NCBI GenBank assembly: GCA_020846745.1
Contig: JADLDI010000078.1
Span: forward strand, 59,917 to 123,916
Source: Bryobacterales bacterium
Lineage (GTDB): Bacteria > Acidobacteriota > Terriglobia > Bryobacterales > Bryobacteraceae
Length of the DNA stretch: 64,000 nucleotides
Direction of reading: 5' to 3'
Position 1 is the first letter of the stretch; the number at the start of each line of letters is the position of its first letter. Positions 1 through 8,401 of this stretch are shown piece after piece. The notes below the pieces were generated by a model. It was not told where the DNA came from and did not search any database. It worked only from the letters and a program-made list of their open reading frames with translations. Position numbers and translations under genes: made by a program.

Positions 1-177
1 ATCGCCCGGCTGGAACGCCGGATGATCGACAGAGGGGAGGCGACGCGCGCCGAAATCGAAGGCATCCGGCTGGCGATTCAAAACGAAGTGGATGAGGCGA
101 TCGCCTGGGCGGACGCTAGCCCATATCCCGATCCATCAACACTGCTTACAAACGTATATGAGGAGCCTCCCCGGTAA
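1..177 (+). CDS. 2-oxoacid (pyruvate) dehydrogenase E1 alpha subunit, C-terminal end (partial)
   Basis: Only the last 58 codons lie in the window. They read as a helical tail with a repeated pattern of Glu, Arg and Ala, including the segment IQNEVDEAIAWADASPYPDP, and end in YEEPPR before TAA. This is the usual ending of thiamine-diphosphate-dependent E1 alpha subunits, which decarboxylate pyruvate or another 2-oxoacid. The identity rests mainly on the neighbour: the stop overlaps the start of an E1 beta gene in a TAATG arrangement, which implies translational coupling and equal subunit production. The substrate (pyruvate, branched-chain oxoacid or acetoin) cannot be told from this fragment. 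Confidence 0.8.
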   Translation: MARLERRMIDRGEATRAEIEGIRLAIQNEVDEAIAWADASPYPDPSTLLTNVYEEPPR

Positions 178-1151
178 TGGCCACGGTCACCTATTTAGAA
201 GCGATTCGCCAGGGGATCTGGGAAGAGATGGAGCGGGACAAGAACGTGTTCTGCATCGGCGAGGACTTGGGGGTCTACGGGGGCGCGTTCAAAGTGACCG
301 CCGGGATGCTGGACCACTTTGGCGAGAAACGTATCGTCGATACGCCGATTTCCGAGTCTGCCATTGTGGGTGCGGCGATCGGCGCGAGCTTTATGGGCTT
401 AAGGCCGGTGGCGGAGATGCAGTTTTCGGACTTCATCAGCTGTGCGTTCGATCAGATTGTGAACTTTGCCGCGAAGACACGGTACCGCTGGAATGCACCG
501 GCTCCGATTGTGGTGCGCGCGCCTTCGGGTGGGGGAATTCACGGCGGTCCGTATCATTCGCAGAATCCGGAAGCGTGGTTTGTCCACACGCCGGGGCTGA
601 AAGTCGTGGAGCCGTCGACGGCCTACGACGCGAAAGGTCTGATCAAGAGCGCAATCCGGGACAACGATCCGGTGATCTTCTTCGAGCACAAGGCGCTCTA
701 CCGGCGGGTGAAGGAAGAGATCCCAGACGGCGATTACACGGTGCCACTTGGCAAGGCGCGGGTGGATCGTGTGGGACGCCATATGAGTGTGATCACCTAC
801 GGGGCTATGGTGTATGTCGCCCGCGAAGCCGCGGAAGTGCTTTCGCGTGAAGGGATTGAGATGGAGATCGTCGATCTTCGGACGCTGTTGCCGATTGACG
901 AGGAAACTATCCTGGAAAGCGTAAAGAAGACGTCGAAGGCGTTGGTTTTGCATGAGGCCACCTATACCGGCGGCATCGGCGGGGAGATTGCCGCGCGCAT
1001 AACGGAGAAGGCGTTTGAGTATCTGGATGGACCGGTAGTGCGGTTGACCGCGCCGGATGCGCCGGTGCCGTTCAGTCCGCCGCTGGAGGAAGCGTTTCTG
1101 CCGAACAAAGAGAAACTGCTCGAAAAGGCACGCTGGCTGGCGGCTTATTAG
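177..1151 (+). CDS. pdhB: 2-oxoacid (pyruvate) dehydrogenase E1 component, beta subunit
   Basis: This 324-residue protein has the full length of the family. It forms a heterotetramer with E1 alpha that binds thiamine diphosphate and transfers the acyl group to lipoyl-E2. Recognisable blocks are the N-terminal YLEAIRQGIWEEMERD, the GEDLGVYGGAFKVT segment, RIVDTPISESAIVGAAIGAS, the central RAPSGGGIHGGPYHSQ loop, and the C-terminal transketolase part with DLRTLLPIDEETI and LHEATYTGGIGGEIAARI. Translation starts on the A of the upstream TAA. No E2 or E3 gene follows; ribosomal protein L31 comes next, so the rest of the complex is encoded elsewhere. The choice of pyruvate as substrate is an inference. 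Confidence 0.9.
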   Translation: MATVTYLEAIRQGIWEEMERDKNVFCIGEDLGVYGGAFKVTAGMLDHFGEKRIVDTPISESAIVGAAIGASFMGLRPVAEMQFSDFISCAFDQIVNFAAKTRYRWNAPAPIVVRAPSGGGIHGGPYHSQNPEAWFVHTPGLKVVEPSTAYDAKGLIKSAIRDNDPVIFFEHKALYRRVKEEIPDGDYTVPLGKARVDRVGRHMSVITYGAMVYVAREAAEVLSREGIEMEIVDLRTLLPIDEETILESVKKTSKALVLHEATYTGGIGGEIAARITEKAFEYLDGPVVRLTAPDAPVPFSPPLEEAFLPNKEKLLEKARWLAAY

Positions 1152-1189
1152 CCCGGTTTGGCGGACCCTCTGATATACTGAGTAGTTGC

Positions 1190-1420
1190 ATGAAAGCTGG
1201 CATCCATCCCGCTTATAACGAACTGAATGTAATTTGTGCCTGCGGGAACCAATTCAAAACCCGCTCGACGCACAAGGGCGATATCCGTGTGGAAATCTGC
1301 TCGAACTGCCACCCGTTCTTCACCGGCCGTCAGAAGTTAATCGATACCGAAGGCCGCGTTGACCGCTTCCAGAAGCGCTATCAGCGCGCCGCCGCTCTCA
1401 AACAGGCCAAGAAGGGTTAG
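1190..1420 (+). CDS. rpmE: 50S ribosomal protein L31
   Basis: This 76-residue protein is the zinc-binding (C+) form of L31, which sits at the central protuberance of the large ribosomal subunit. It starts MKAGIHPAYNELNVIC and keeps the cysteine ligands as CAC near residue 17 and CSNCHPFFTGRQKLIDTEGR further on. The core length matches family members, with a short extra basic C-terminal tail. The presence of the Cys form suggests that a Cys-less paralogue for zinc starvation, if any, lies elsewhere. The gene begins 38 bases after the E1 beta stop. Confidence 0.95.
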   Translation: MKAGIHPAYNELNVICACGNQFKTRSTHKGDIRVEICSNCHPFFTGRQKLIDTEGRVDRFQKRYQRAAALKQAKKG

Positions 1421-1438
1421 TTTCTCCGCTCGTTTACG

Positions 1439-2056
1439 GTGCGGTTCCTCAGCCTCCTATTCGTCGCCGCCTCCACACTGCTTCCGGCAGACTGGAAACC
1501 ATTGTTCAACGGTAAAGATACGACCGGTTGGACGATGGTGGGTCCCGGACGGTTTGTGGTGGAAGACGGCATGCTGAAAACCGAAGGGGGCATGGGACTG
1601 CTCTATTACGAGCGGGAGCCCTTCGGCAACTGCACGGTCCGCGTGGTGTTCAAGGTGGTTTCGGGACACGGCAACTCCGGTGTTTTCATCCGGTTACCGG
1701 AGAAGCCCAAAGATCCATGGTATGGCGTGCACAACGGCTACGAGGTTCAGATCGACGCCGAAGCCGACGAGTGGCACGCAACAGGAGCGCTGTATTCACT
1801 GGCAAAGGCGAAGACCGGGTTCCAGAATCCGCGCGGCGAGTGGAACGTGATGGAGATCGAACTGCGCGGGCAGGTTACGCGCGTGACACTGAACGGCACG
1901 CTTGTGAACGAATTCCGGGGTGACCAGCCTGTCCCGGAGCGGAAGCAGTGGTTCGAACCGGTGCGCGGTCCACGGCCGGACATCGGGTATGTCGGGCTGC
2001 AGAACCACGATGCGGGCTCGACGGTGTATTTCCGCGAAGTCTCAGTCCGCAAGTAG
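1439..2056 (+). CDS. secreted DUF1080 (3-keto-disaccharide hydrolase-type) protein
   Basis: The protein starts at GTG and opens with a signal peptide, MRFLSLLFVAASTLLPA. The mature part has the DUF1080 opening WKPLFNGKDTTGWTMVG and runs as a concanavalin-like beta sandwich with NSGVFIRLPEKP, YEVQIDAEADEW, TGALYSLAKAK and a final IGYVGLQNHDAGSTVYFREV. Some members of the family hydrolyse 3-keto-glycosides; most are uncharacterised and are found in soil and planctomycete-type bacteria. At 205 residues it is a single-domain version. The stop codon lies in the first unit of a 13-bp tandem repeat. Secretion and a role in carbohydrate breakdown are inferences from the family. Confidence 0.85.
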   Translation: MRFLSLLFVAASTLLPADWKPLFNGKDTTGWTMVGPGRFVVEDGMLKTEGGMGLLYYEREPFGNCTVRVVFKVVSGHGNSGVFIRLPEKPKDPWYGVHNGYEVQIDAEADEWHATGALYSLAKAKTGFQNPRGEWNVMEIELRGQVTRVTLNGTLVNEFRGDQPVPERKQWFEPVRGPRPDIGYVGLQNHDAGSTVYFREVSVRK

Positions 2057-2085
2057 CTAATCCAAGTAGCTAATCCAAGTAGCTA
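2051..2085. repeat. 13-bp tandem repeat between convergent genes
   Basis: AAGTAGCTAATCC occurs twice perfectly and a third time as its first nine bases. The first unit supplies the TAG stop of the DUF1080 gene, and the last unit overlaps the final codon of the convergent amidohydrolase relative. Each unit carries the same TAG, so copy-number change would not alter the upstream protein. It looks like replication slippage. Confidence 0.85.
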
Positions 2086-2802
2086 GGCGAGGCCGTAGAA
2101 TTTTGCGGCCGTTTCCCCTAACAACTTATTCCGGGTTTCTTGTGATTGCGGTCCCAGGGCTTGTGTGAACGCGGCCAGCGACTCCTTCCAGGTGCCGGTT
2201 GTCATGCAGTTGGGCCAATCGCTGCCGTACATGAGACGGTCCGGTCCGAAGGCTTCGAGCAGGAACTGGACGTAAGGCCGGTAGGTCTCCGCATTCCAGG
2301 CGTTTACCTTTGCGTCGTTGATGAGGCCGGACAGCTTGACGGAGACGTTGGGCAAGGCGGCGAGCGGCTTCATGGACGCCATCCATGGTTCGAACTCCGC
2401 AGCGGTGTACAAGGCGCCGCCCAAGTTGACCAGAGCGACTTTGCGGTCGCCGATCCGGTCTGGCACGGAGGAGAGCAGTTCCGGGGTGAGGATGAGGTCC
2501 ACGGGAAGCGGCGAGTCTTTCACCTTGTCCAGATCTTCAATCCGGCAGCGAAGGGCACAAACGCCTTCGATCGGCGCACCGATCACACCTTTGATCCAAG
2601 GATTCTTCGCCTTCTGCTCGAGCAGCCACTCCGTTTCACCATCCTGGCCGGTGAAGGCGGTGACCAGGGCGCCCTCGTAGCGATTACGCGTGAGGATCCG
2701 CCAGAGGTCTTCGGTAGTGAAGTCGCGCTTCATGTGCGGAAGGGTCCAGGGGTAGACGAAGCGGGTACGGTCAGCGAGGGAAGTAGCAGAGTCTAGACGC
2801 AT
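2083..2802 (-). CDS. amidohydrolase-family (COG3618-like) protein lacking metal-binding histidines
   Basis: This 239-residue protein follows the lactonase/amidohydrolase-2 pattern: RFVYPWTLPHMKRDFTTEDLW at the start, WLLEQKAKNPWIKGVIG, LPNVSVKLSGLI, FGPDRLMYGSDWPNC and a closing AAKFYGLA. Family members usually have about 275-290 residues and begin with an HxH metal motif after the first strand. Here the start reads MRLDSATSLADRTRFVYPW, so both histidines are absent. The internal block that normally carries a further histidine is shortened, and the usual DH(L/I) strand end reads VNLGG. Only the Asp of GSDWP remains of the expected centre. It is probably not a working hydrolase, though a non-catalytic role is possible. 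Transcription is divergent from the following lipoprotein gene. Confidence 0.75.
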   Translation of the reverse strand: MRLDSATSLADRTRFVYPWTLPHMKRDFTTEDLWRILTRNRYEGALVTAFTGQDGETEWLLEQKAKNPWIKGVIGAPIEGVCALRCRIEDLDKVKDSPLPVDLILTPELLSSVPDRIGDRKVALVNLGGALYTAAEFEPWMASMKPLAALPNVSVKLSGLINDAKVNAWNAETYRPYVQFLLEAFGPDRLMYGSDWPNCMTTGTWKESLAAFTQALGPQSQETRNKLLGETAAKFYGLA

Positions 2803-2826
2803 CGATCCTCCTGCGGAACTTGGGCT

Positions 2827-3744
2827 GTGCCAAGATGGGTTCGAATGACATCCCGGCTTTGCCTATTGCTTCCTATTATCATCGTCCTTGGTATGGTGGG
2901 GTGTAGCAATACTGTACGCCGGGATGGAATTGTGCGGCCGGAACTCGTCGCCTCCGTGCCCGGAGATACAGTTGCGGTGATTGGCGGGAAAGTCGATCCG
3001 CTACGGAAGGCCGGACTGACCACGGCGATTGAGCGGGTCGCGACGCGTGAAGGTTTCAACCCGATCTCAGAATGTGAGCAATTTGTGGTGGCTTTCGACG
3101 GTAAGGCGCCATTTGTTGCAGCTTATGGACGGTTCCAACGGACAGACATTGAGAAGAAGCTGACAGCAGGCGGCGGTAAACCGGAGCAGTGGCAGGGGAA
3201 GGCCGTTTGGACGAACGGCGACACGGCGGCGGCCTTTGTGAGCGATCAGATGGTTGTGGCCGGCATGCGCCCGGCAGTGGAGGCTTCGCTTAACGGGAAG
3301 GCCGGCGCCCCGGTGCATGTGAAGGAACTGATTGGCCGCTTACCTGGAGACGCGAACTTGTGGGCTGTCGCTCTTGGCGGGATTCCGCTTCCCATGATTC
3401 CGGAGCGGAGCAATCTCGCAAACCTGCAGAAAGTTATCCTGGATGTTCGGTCCGTTATCGTGTCGGCTAACGTGGCGAACGGGGTGCAACTGAAAGCTAC
3501 CGCGACCAGCGCTGATGAGGCCGGCGCCAAGAAACTGCATGATGCGCTGCGGGGCCTGATTGGGTTTGCGCGGCTCTCAACCTCACAGGAACGGCAAGAT
3601 CTGCTGAAACTGCTTGACGCGATTGCGGTGAAGCAGCAAGCGGCGGAGGTGAACGTGGACGCCTATTTCACCCGAGACGCAGTGGATCAGATTCTGGCGC
3701 TTAGTCCTCTGCCGAAGGCCCCGGTGGGTCGTGATGGAAAATGA
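2827..3744 (+). CDS. putative lipoprotein of unknown function
   Basis: I do not recognise this family. The N-terminus is a lipoprotein signal peptide with a hydrophobic core LLLPIIIVLG and a lipobox ending GMVGC, so the mature protein would be lipid-anchored. The rest of the 305 residues is soluble, with no clear catalytic motif. It has repeated VAVIGG, FVVAFDGKAPFVAAYG, AAFVSDQMVVAGM and WAVALGG strands, reminiscent of bacterial surface proteins that sum two related alpha/beta halves. The GTG start used here and an ATG 18 bases later are both possible, and neither has a strong ribosome-binding site. The end overlaps the convergent propeller gene by 44 bases. Confidence 0.65.
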   Translation: MPRWVRMTSRLCLLLPIIIVLGMVGCSNTVRRDGIVRPELVASVPGDTVAVIGGKVDPLRKAGLTTAIERVATREGFNPISECEQFVVAFDGKAPFVAAYGRFQRTDIEKKLTAGGGKPEQWQGKAVWTNGDTAAAFVSDQMVVAGMRPAVEASLNGKAGAPVHVKELIGRLPGDANLWAVALGGIPLPMIPERSNLANLQKVILDVRSVIVSANVANGVQLKATATSADEAGAKKLHDALRGLIGFARLSTSQERQDLLKLLDAIAVKQQAAEVNVDAYFTRDAVDQILALSPLPKAPVGRDGK

Positions 3745-4750
3745 TCTCCCAGTGTGAGACGCCTTGGACATAAAACCGTGCGAGTTCGCCGGCTAAGGTG
3801 TCGGTCTCTCCTTCCTGGGTGCCGAGGACCTGAGGGTAGTAGCCGGGTCCGAAGCCGATGTCCTCGAGCAGGGTGACAGGCTTGGTCCAGGCGCCAAGGT
3901 CCTTCGAGTAGCTGATGGCGATCTCTTTCTGCGGCCAGCGCGTTCCGCAACAGGCGTGGTTCAGCAGCATTACGTACTGCTGCAGGTACGAATTCCAGTG
4001 GACCGATGGACCCCAATAGGCGTCTGCATCTTCAAACTGCCACGCGCGGGCGACTGCGATGAGCGGAGTTACACTGCCGCCAAGGCCCGGTTCCGTCCAG
4101 TCCCCATCGAAGTACTTCATCAAGGTTCCAGAAGGAGCGAACCGGTGCGCGAATTCCATGCGTGCCACGGCGATGCCCTGTTGCGAACCGTCGCCGCCGT
4201 AGTTGGAAAACAGGAAGTAAAAGTAGTGCCGGTCCCGGTCGACGATCACCGAAAAGTCGCCGTGGCCGCCCGCGAAGAAGCCATTCTGAGCCTGGCAGTT
4301 GGGTGCATCCGCGGCGGTGAGCACCGGACCCAGATCCTCGAAACTGCTACCGCCATCGTAGGAGACCATCGCCCCGATGGTGGGCGCCGTAAGCGAGTTA
4401 CCGTTGCAAACGCCCTCCGGTTCGTGGTGATACCAGGCGAAGACAGTCCCGTCATCGTCCTTCCATGCCGCTTCCATCCACACCGGTAGAACGCGCATCT
4501 CATCGAGGCTTACGGCTTCGGTATCGAACGGGAGGAACTGATTCGTCGAACGGCTCACCAAGGGCACATTCGAGGAATTGAACAGGACCATCTGCCCATC
4601 GTTCCATACAGCGGGGCTGTTTGAGTCGACTGGGGCAGGCATGTAAACCGGAGAGGCGGGGCGCACCTCCGCCCGCTGGGCGAGAGCCGATGGCAGCGAT
4701 GCCGCCCAGGCTGCCGCGCATAAGCCGAAATAAACCGTCCTGACACCCAC
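3701..4750 (-). CDS. secreted beta-propeller protein, glycosidase/sialidase-like
   Basis: A signal peptide, VYFGLCAAAWAASLPSALAQ, precedes a propeller-like domain of about 325 residues. Blade signatures are AAWKDDDGTVFAWYHHEP, TIGAMVSYDGGSSFEDLG, FYFLFSNYGGDG, YWGPSVHWNSYLQQYVMLLN and KEIAISYSKDLGAWTKPVTLL. The pattern of Asp boxes and repeated aromatic strands fits the five-bladed GH43/GH32 or sialidase-like folds, but I cannot assign a catalytic pair or a substrate. Two adjacent cysteines (HACCGTRW) may be paired outside the cell. The last 44 bases overlap the convergent lipoprotein gene. Confidence 0.65.
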   Translation of the reverse strand: MGVRTVYFGLCAAAWAASLPSALAQRAEVRPASPVYMPAPVDSNSPAVWNDGQMVLFNSSNVPLVSRSTNQFLPFDTEAVSLDEMRVLPVWMEAAWKDDDGTVFAWYHHEPEGVCNGNSLTAPTIGAMVSYDGGSSFEDLGPVLTAADAPNCQAQNGFFAGGHGDFSVIVDRDRHYFYFLFSNYGGDGSQQGIAVARMEFAHRFAPSGTLMKYFDGDWTEPGLGGSVTPLIAVARAWQFEDADAYWGPSVHWNSYLQQYVMLLNHACCGTRWPQKEIAISYSKDLGAWTKPVTLLEDIGFGPGYYPQVLGTQEGETDTLAGELARFYVQGVSHWEIIFHHDPPGPSAED

Positions 4751-4816
4751 GATGTGAGGACGACGTTTGGAATGAGTTTTGTTACGTAAAGACTGTTAAG
4801 GGTGAAAGGAACGCGA

Positions 4817-5755
4817 TTAACCGTTCTTTTCGCTTTCCGAAGCGGGCGAGCCGTCTTCGTTGTCTTCGGCATCGTCCGTTTCGGCTTTTTCGTAGTAGTA
4901 GGAATGATAGTAGGTGTACTTCGAGTAAAGTTCGCCGCGTTTTGCAGCATTCGCAACTACGCCGATGACGTTGTTATGGCTCATGCCGGTGAGCGCGCGG
5001 CTCACTGCATCAATGTTGGTCTGGCCCAACCGGACGACTAGCAGCGTGCCGTCACACATGGTGGAGAGCAAATTAGCGTCGGCCGCGAACAACAACGGGG
5101 GGCTATCGAGCACAACCCAATTAAATAACGATGGCAACCGATCCAGAAGCGTTTTCACTTCCTTGAGGTTGAGCAGTTCGAGGGGATTGAGTACTGCGCC
5201 ACCGGCCGGGATGAGGAACAGGTTGGTGCCGGCTATTTTCCTGATGATTTCGGGCAGCGTAGCCTTACCTTGCAGGTAGTCTGTGAGGCCAGGTGAGCGA
5301 TCGATGCGAAAGAGGCTGTGAATGATAGGGCGCCGAAAATCGAAATCGCATAAAACCGTGTTGTTTCCCTGCAAATGCGATTCGACCACGGCCAAGTTGG
5401 CGGCGGTGAACGACTTTCCTTCTGCAGGCGACGCGCTGGTGACCACCAGCGTGTGCAGACGCTGAACGCTCTGCAGGTGGTTGATTCGCGTACGCAGAGA
5501 ACGAAATTCTTCGGTGGGTGATTCCTGGAGGCGCTGGGAATCGATCAGATGTGCCTCGGGAGCTGGGTCCCAGGGGACCTCCTGGATCTGCTCCAGCAAG
5601 CCGGTCAACGGACCCGAATCCGCTACGCCGGGCGTAGCCACGTGAGCGGTGGTCATCGCGGCCACTGCTCCTAGCGGACCAGCGGGGGGGACGACGGGGG
5701 TCGAAACGGGCCGCCCCGTTTCGGCGCGGCGTAAAGCATCATGTACTCGGCTCAT
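4817..5755 (-). CDS. bacterial tyrosine kinase / exopolysaccharide regulator (CpsD/CapB-type)
   Basis: This is the cytoplasmic ATPase half of a Wzc-type system that controls polysaccharide polymerisation and export through cycles of autophosphorylation. Walker A lies near residues 107-115 as SASPAEGKS, the A' motif is VLCDFDFRRP and Walker B is VVLDSPPLL. The C-terminus has the expected tyrosine cluster, YSKYTYYHSYYYEKAE, followed by an acidic tail. It is third in a minus-strand block after the export and chain-length genes, with only 13 bases from the preceding stop. Because it is a separate polypeptide, it probably needs the membrane partner encoded just upstream for activation. Confidence 0.9.
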   Translation of the reverse strand: MSRVHDALRRAETGRPVSTPVVPPAGPLGAVAAMTTAHVATPGVADSGPLTGLLEQIQEVPWDPAPEAHLIDSQRLQESPTEEFRSLRTRINHLQSVQRLHTLVVTSASPAEGKSFTAANLAVVESHLQGNNTVLCDFDFRRPIIHSLFRIDRSPGLTDYLQGKATLPEIIRKIAGTNLFLIPAGGAVLNPLELLNLKEVKTLLDRLPSLFNWVVLDSPPLLFAADANLLSTMCDGTLLVVRLGQTNIDAVSRALTGMSHNNVIGVVANAAKRGELYSKYTYYHSYYYEKAETDDAEDNEDGSPASESEKNG

Positions 5756-5768
5756 GCTGTCTTCCTCA

Positions 5769-7487
5769 TCACAGACGCGTGCTGTAGTAGTAGTAGATTG
5801 AGCCTGACATGAGTACTACGCTCAGCGTACAGGCGAGTGTCCAGCCGACAATGGCCAACCGTCGCCGGCGGCGAACCACCAGATCGTTCTCCAAAAGGGG
5901 CACACTACCCAGAACATTGAACTGCGTATAGGCCCGGATATCTTTCAGCGTTTTGAGCGAATGGTCTTTGACCTCGCGGAAAGCGCACAAGCCGGCGCCG
6001 ATGACGAATCCGATCAGCAGTCCCGCGCCGATGATCAACTCGCGCTTGGGAGCAGTGGGGGTTTCCGGCAATGTTGGGCGATCGAGCACCTCCAGGGTTT
6101 CGCCCTGTCCGCGTTCATCGGCGGCGCGCGCCATCTGGGTTTGGGTCACTTTGATGCGCAGCTCGTCGTAGCGCCGCTTCGCCAATTCGTACTCGCGCAT
6201 GAACTGCTCCATTTGGGCAGACATCACCGGTGCACGATCGATGCGGGTGGAGATTTCCCGGCTCCGGCGTTCGGCATCGGCGACTTCTTTCAAGTAGCGC
6301 TCTGCTTCCATTTCCTTGGCCCGAATGTTGTTCTGCAGGCGAACGACGGAGGCGTCGAGTTCGGCGATCTCACGGTTGCGCGTGGGCGAGGTGCGTTTCG
6401 GCGTGTTGGGGGTGGATGGCGCCGAAGCCGACGGTACGCGAGCTACAGCCAGCTTTCTGTTGAGCAGTGAATCGCGTTCCTTGCGTGCTGCCTCAAGGCG
6501 CGTCTTCATGCGCTTAACGTCAGGGTATTCGGGGGTATACTGCTCGAGCATACGCTCCAGGCCACGTTCGAGCGCCTGAATTTCGCGCTCGGCCTGAGCT
6601 ACCTGCTGGTCCAATTCGGAGGGGCGAGCGCCGCCGTTGCCGGACGCGTCAACCCCGCTGCCGCCAGCGGAGGATTCCTGCGCTGCGAGGATCTGCTGCA
6701 GTTGATTGATCTTTTCCCGTGTAGCCCGCAGTTCGCCCTCCATGTAGAGTTTTTCCTGGTTGGCGCGGGCGACCGACGAATTCAGCGTAGCGATACGAGC
6801 TTCCAGCGCGCCGATTTGCGAGATCGTGGCCCCCATTTGGTCAGGCATGGCACCGGGATTTTCGAGCTTGAACGTCGTGATCTTGCGCTCGATCTCGTCC
6901 AGGTCGGCCTTGGCCTTCTCATACTCGTCGCGGAAGAAGAGGGTAGTTTGCTCTGACTGGCGGCTACGTTCGGCTACGTTCTCATTGATGAACCGGGTCA
7001 TCAGATCGCTGGTGACCTTTTGCGCCGTATACCGGTTCTCGTAATAGAAGCGGATCTCGAACGCCGCGCTGCTACGGCCGCCCCCCAATTGCTGGGGGTT
7101 GCCGATCTTGATGTCGCGCTGCATGGTCTCGATGATGTCTTCCATCGGCAAGCGTAAACGTTCTCGGCGGTATAGGTCGTAGGTCTGGATGATGTTGGTC
7201 AGGGTGGTGCGCGAAAGGATGGTTTGGGCCATAGCCTGGACGCGCTCCGACATTTGCATGTTCACGTTGGAGGGAACCAGGCGTTCCGGCACCTGCGGCG
7301 GCACCACGCGAATGCGCGCGACGGACACGTAGGTGTCGGGCCAGAAGAACGCCACGATGACCGCAATGGTGAGCCCGGCGAGAGTCGGGCCGAGAATCCA
7401 AGACACGTTCCGCCGAACGATGTTTAAATAATCTTCAAGGTCCATTGGCCGTCGGGTAAATACCGGCTGGTCCATCGTCGCTTGCAT
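5769..7487 (-). CDS. Wzz/GumC-family polysaccharide chain-length determinant
   Basis: This 572-residue inner-membrane protein has one transmembrane helix near residues 33-53 (ILGPTLAGLTIAVIVAFF) and a second near the C-terminus (LAIVGWTLACTLSVVLMSG). Between them is a long periplasmic coiled-coil region rich in Glu, Arg and Leu, with RELRIKVTQ-type heptads around residues 230-430. The motif LPETPTAPKRELIIGAGLLIG before the last helix is typical of GumC/Wzz proteins. It sets sugar chain length and activates the neighbouring tyrosine kinase. The order export protein, chain-length protein, kinase is the usual one for a Wzy-dependent pathway, but no glycosyltransferase or flippase genes lie next to it here. 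Confidence 0.9.
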   Translation of the reverse strand: MQATMDQPVFTRRPMDLEDYLNIVRRNVSWILGPTLAGLTIAVIVAFFWPDTYVSVARIRVVPPQVPERLVPSNVNMQMSERVQAMAQTILSRTTLTNIIQTYDLYRRERLRLPMEDIIETMQRDIKIGNPQQLGGGRSSAAFEIRFYYENRYTAQKVTSDLMTRFINENVAERSRQSEQTTLFFRDEYEKAKADLDEIERKITTFKLENPGAMPDQMGATISQIGALEARIATLNSSVARANQEKLYMEGELRATREKINQLQQILAAQESSAGGSGVDASGNGGARPSELDQQVAQAEREIQALERGLERMLEQYTPEYPDVKRMKTRLEAARKERDSLLNRKLAVARVPSASAPSTPNTPKRTSPTRNREIAELDASVVRLQNNIRAKEMEAERYLKEVADAERRSREISTRIDRAPVMSAQMEQFMREYELAKRRYDELRIKVTQTQMARAADERGQGETLEVLDRPTLPETPTAPKRELIIGAGLLIGFVIGAGLCAFREVKDHSLKTLKDIRAYTQFNVLGSVPLLENDLVVRRRRRLAIVGWTLACTLSVVLMSGSIYYYYSTRL

Positions 7488-7535
7488 ATTGTTCTCCTGG
7501 TGGTGAATCGGCCTGGTGTGGGAAATACTCTAGAG

Positions 7536-8195
7536 CTACTTCACAATAATGAAGTCGCCGTTTTCCACATAGATGTTCTGGGAGAGGTTTTTGCCCTTGA
7601 TAACCTCGTTCCAGTTAAACTTGATGCGCTTGTCGCCACGCATGATCACTATGTTCTTCTTGTTGGCGAATTCGGTTGGCCCGCCGGCAAGCGTGAGTGC
7701 TTCCAGAATCGTGATCGGCACCACCAATTGAAATACACCAGACCGTCCCACCTGCCCTTGGATGTAATACTTCTTGCTGCGAACCGTCTGCACTACGACG
7801 GTGACCACAGGGTTGTTTACGACTTTGGCGAACTGTTCTTTCAATCGATCTTCAATCTCACGAGGGGTGAGATTGTTGACCTGGAGCTCTCCCACGAGTG
7901 GCACGGTGATCATGCCATCAGGCCGAACCACAACACTGCCGCTCAACTCTCCTTCCTTCCACACCTGGATACCGAGGACATCTTCCGGGCCCACCTTGTA
8001 GGTCTTGGGGTCGACGGCTGCCGGGGTGTTTTCGGGAACCTTGATGTCGGCGATGTTAGCCTGATCGGGCTTTTCCTGGGCAACCGGAGGTTTCGCCGCA
8101 GGGGGCTGTTGTGCGCACACGACAGAAACACTTGTCATCAGGAAAACAGCCGGGAATAAAAACCTCATATTAGAAAAGTGGAACCGACGCGGCAT
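7536..8195 (-). CDS. polysaccharide export lipoprotein-like protein (Wza/SLBB family)
   Basis: After a signal peptide (MRFLFPAVFLMTSVSVVCAQ) and a Pro/Ala-rich linker, the protein has the polysaccharide-export domain: YKVGPEDVLGIQVWKEGELSGSV, VVRPDGMITVPLVGELQVNNLTPREIEDRLKEQ. An SLBB domain follows, with VQTVRSKKYYIQGQVGRSGVF and ITILEALTLAGGPTEFANKKNI. It would form or contact the outer-membrane exit channel for exopolysaccharide. I chose the ATG 28 codons before the end of the signal peptide, preceded by a GAGAGAG stretch; an ATG nine codons later is also possible. There is no lipobox cysteine in the usual place, since VVCAQ puts Cys before the predicted cleavage, so lipid anchoring is uncertain. 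Confidence 0.88.
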   Translation of the reverse strand: MPRRFHFSNMRFLFPAVFLMTSVSVVCAQQPPAAKPPVAQEKPDQANIADIKVPENTPAAVDPKTYKVGPEDVLGIQVWKEGELSGSVVVRPDGMITVPLVGELQVNNLTPREIEDRLKEQFAKVVNNPVVTVVVQTVRSKKYYIQGQVGRSGVFQLVVPITILEALTLAGGPTEFANKKNIVIMRGDKRIKFNWNEVIKGKNLSQNIYVENGDFIIVK

Positions 8196-8401
8196 CTCTC
8201 TCGTTGAGCCCTCCGAATGAACCCCTTGAATACTCACACTTCGTTCTATGATAACGCACCGTCACAGGAGTGGTACTTCCCCGCGCGGAGTTTTTGCATC
8301 GGCAGATCAACTCCGATCCAAAGATAGCGAACAGATCTGTAGACTACACTGAAGCGAAGGTTCTAGCAGCAGTTCAAGCCTTCTCCCCGGGAGCCGCAAT
8401 A

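Noticed and set aside
1152..1189. Promoter before rpmE
   Set aside because: TATACT is present but no acceptable -35 lies at a suitable distance, so it is not listed as a feature.
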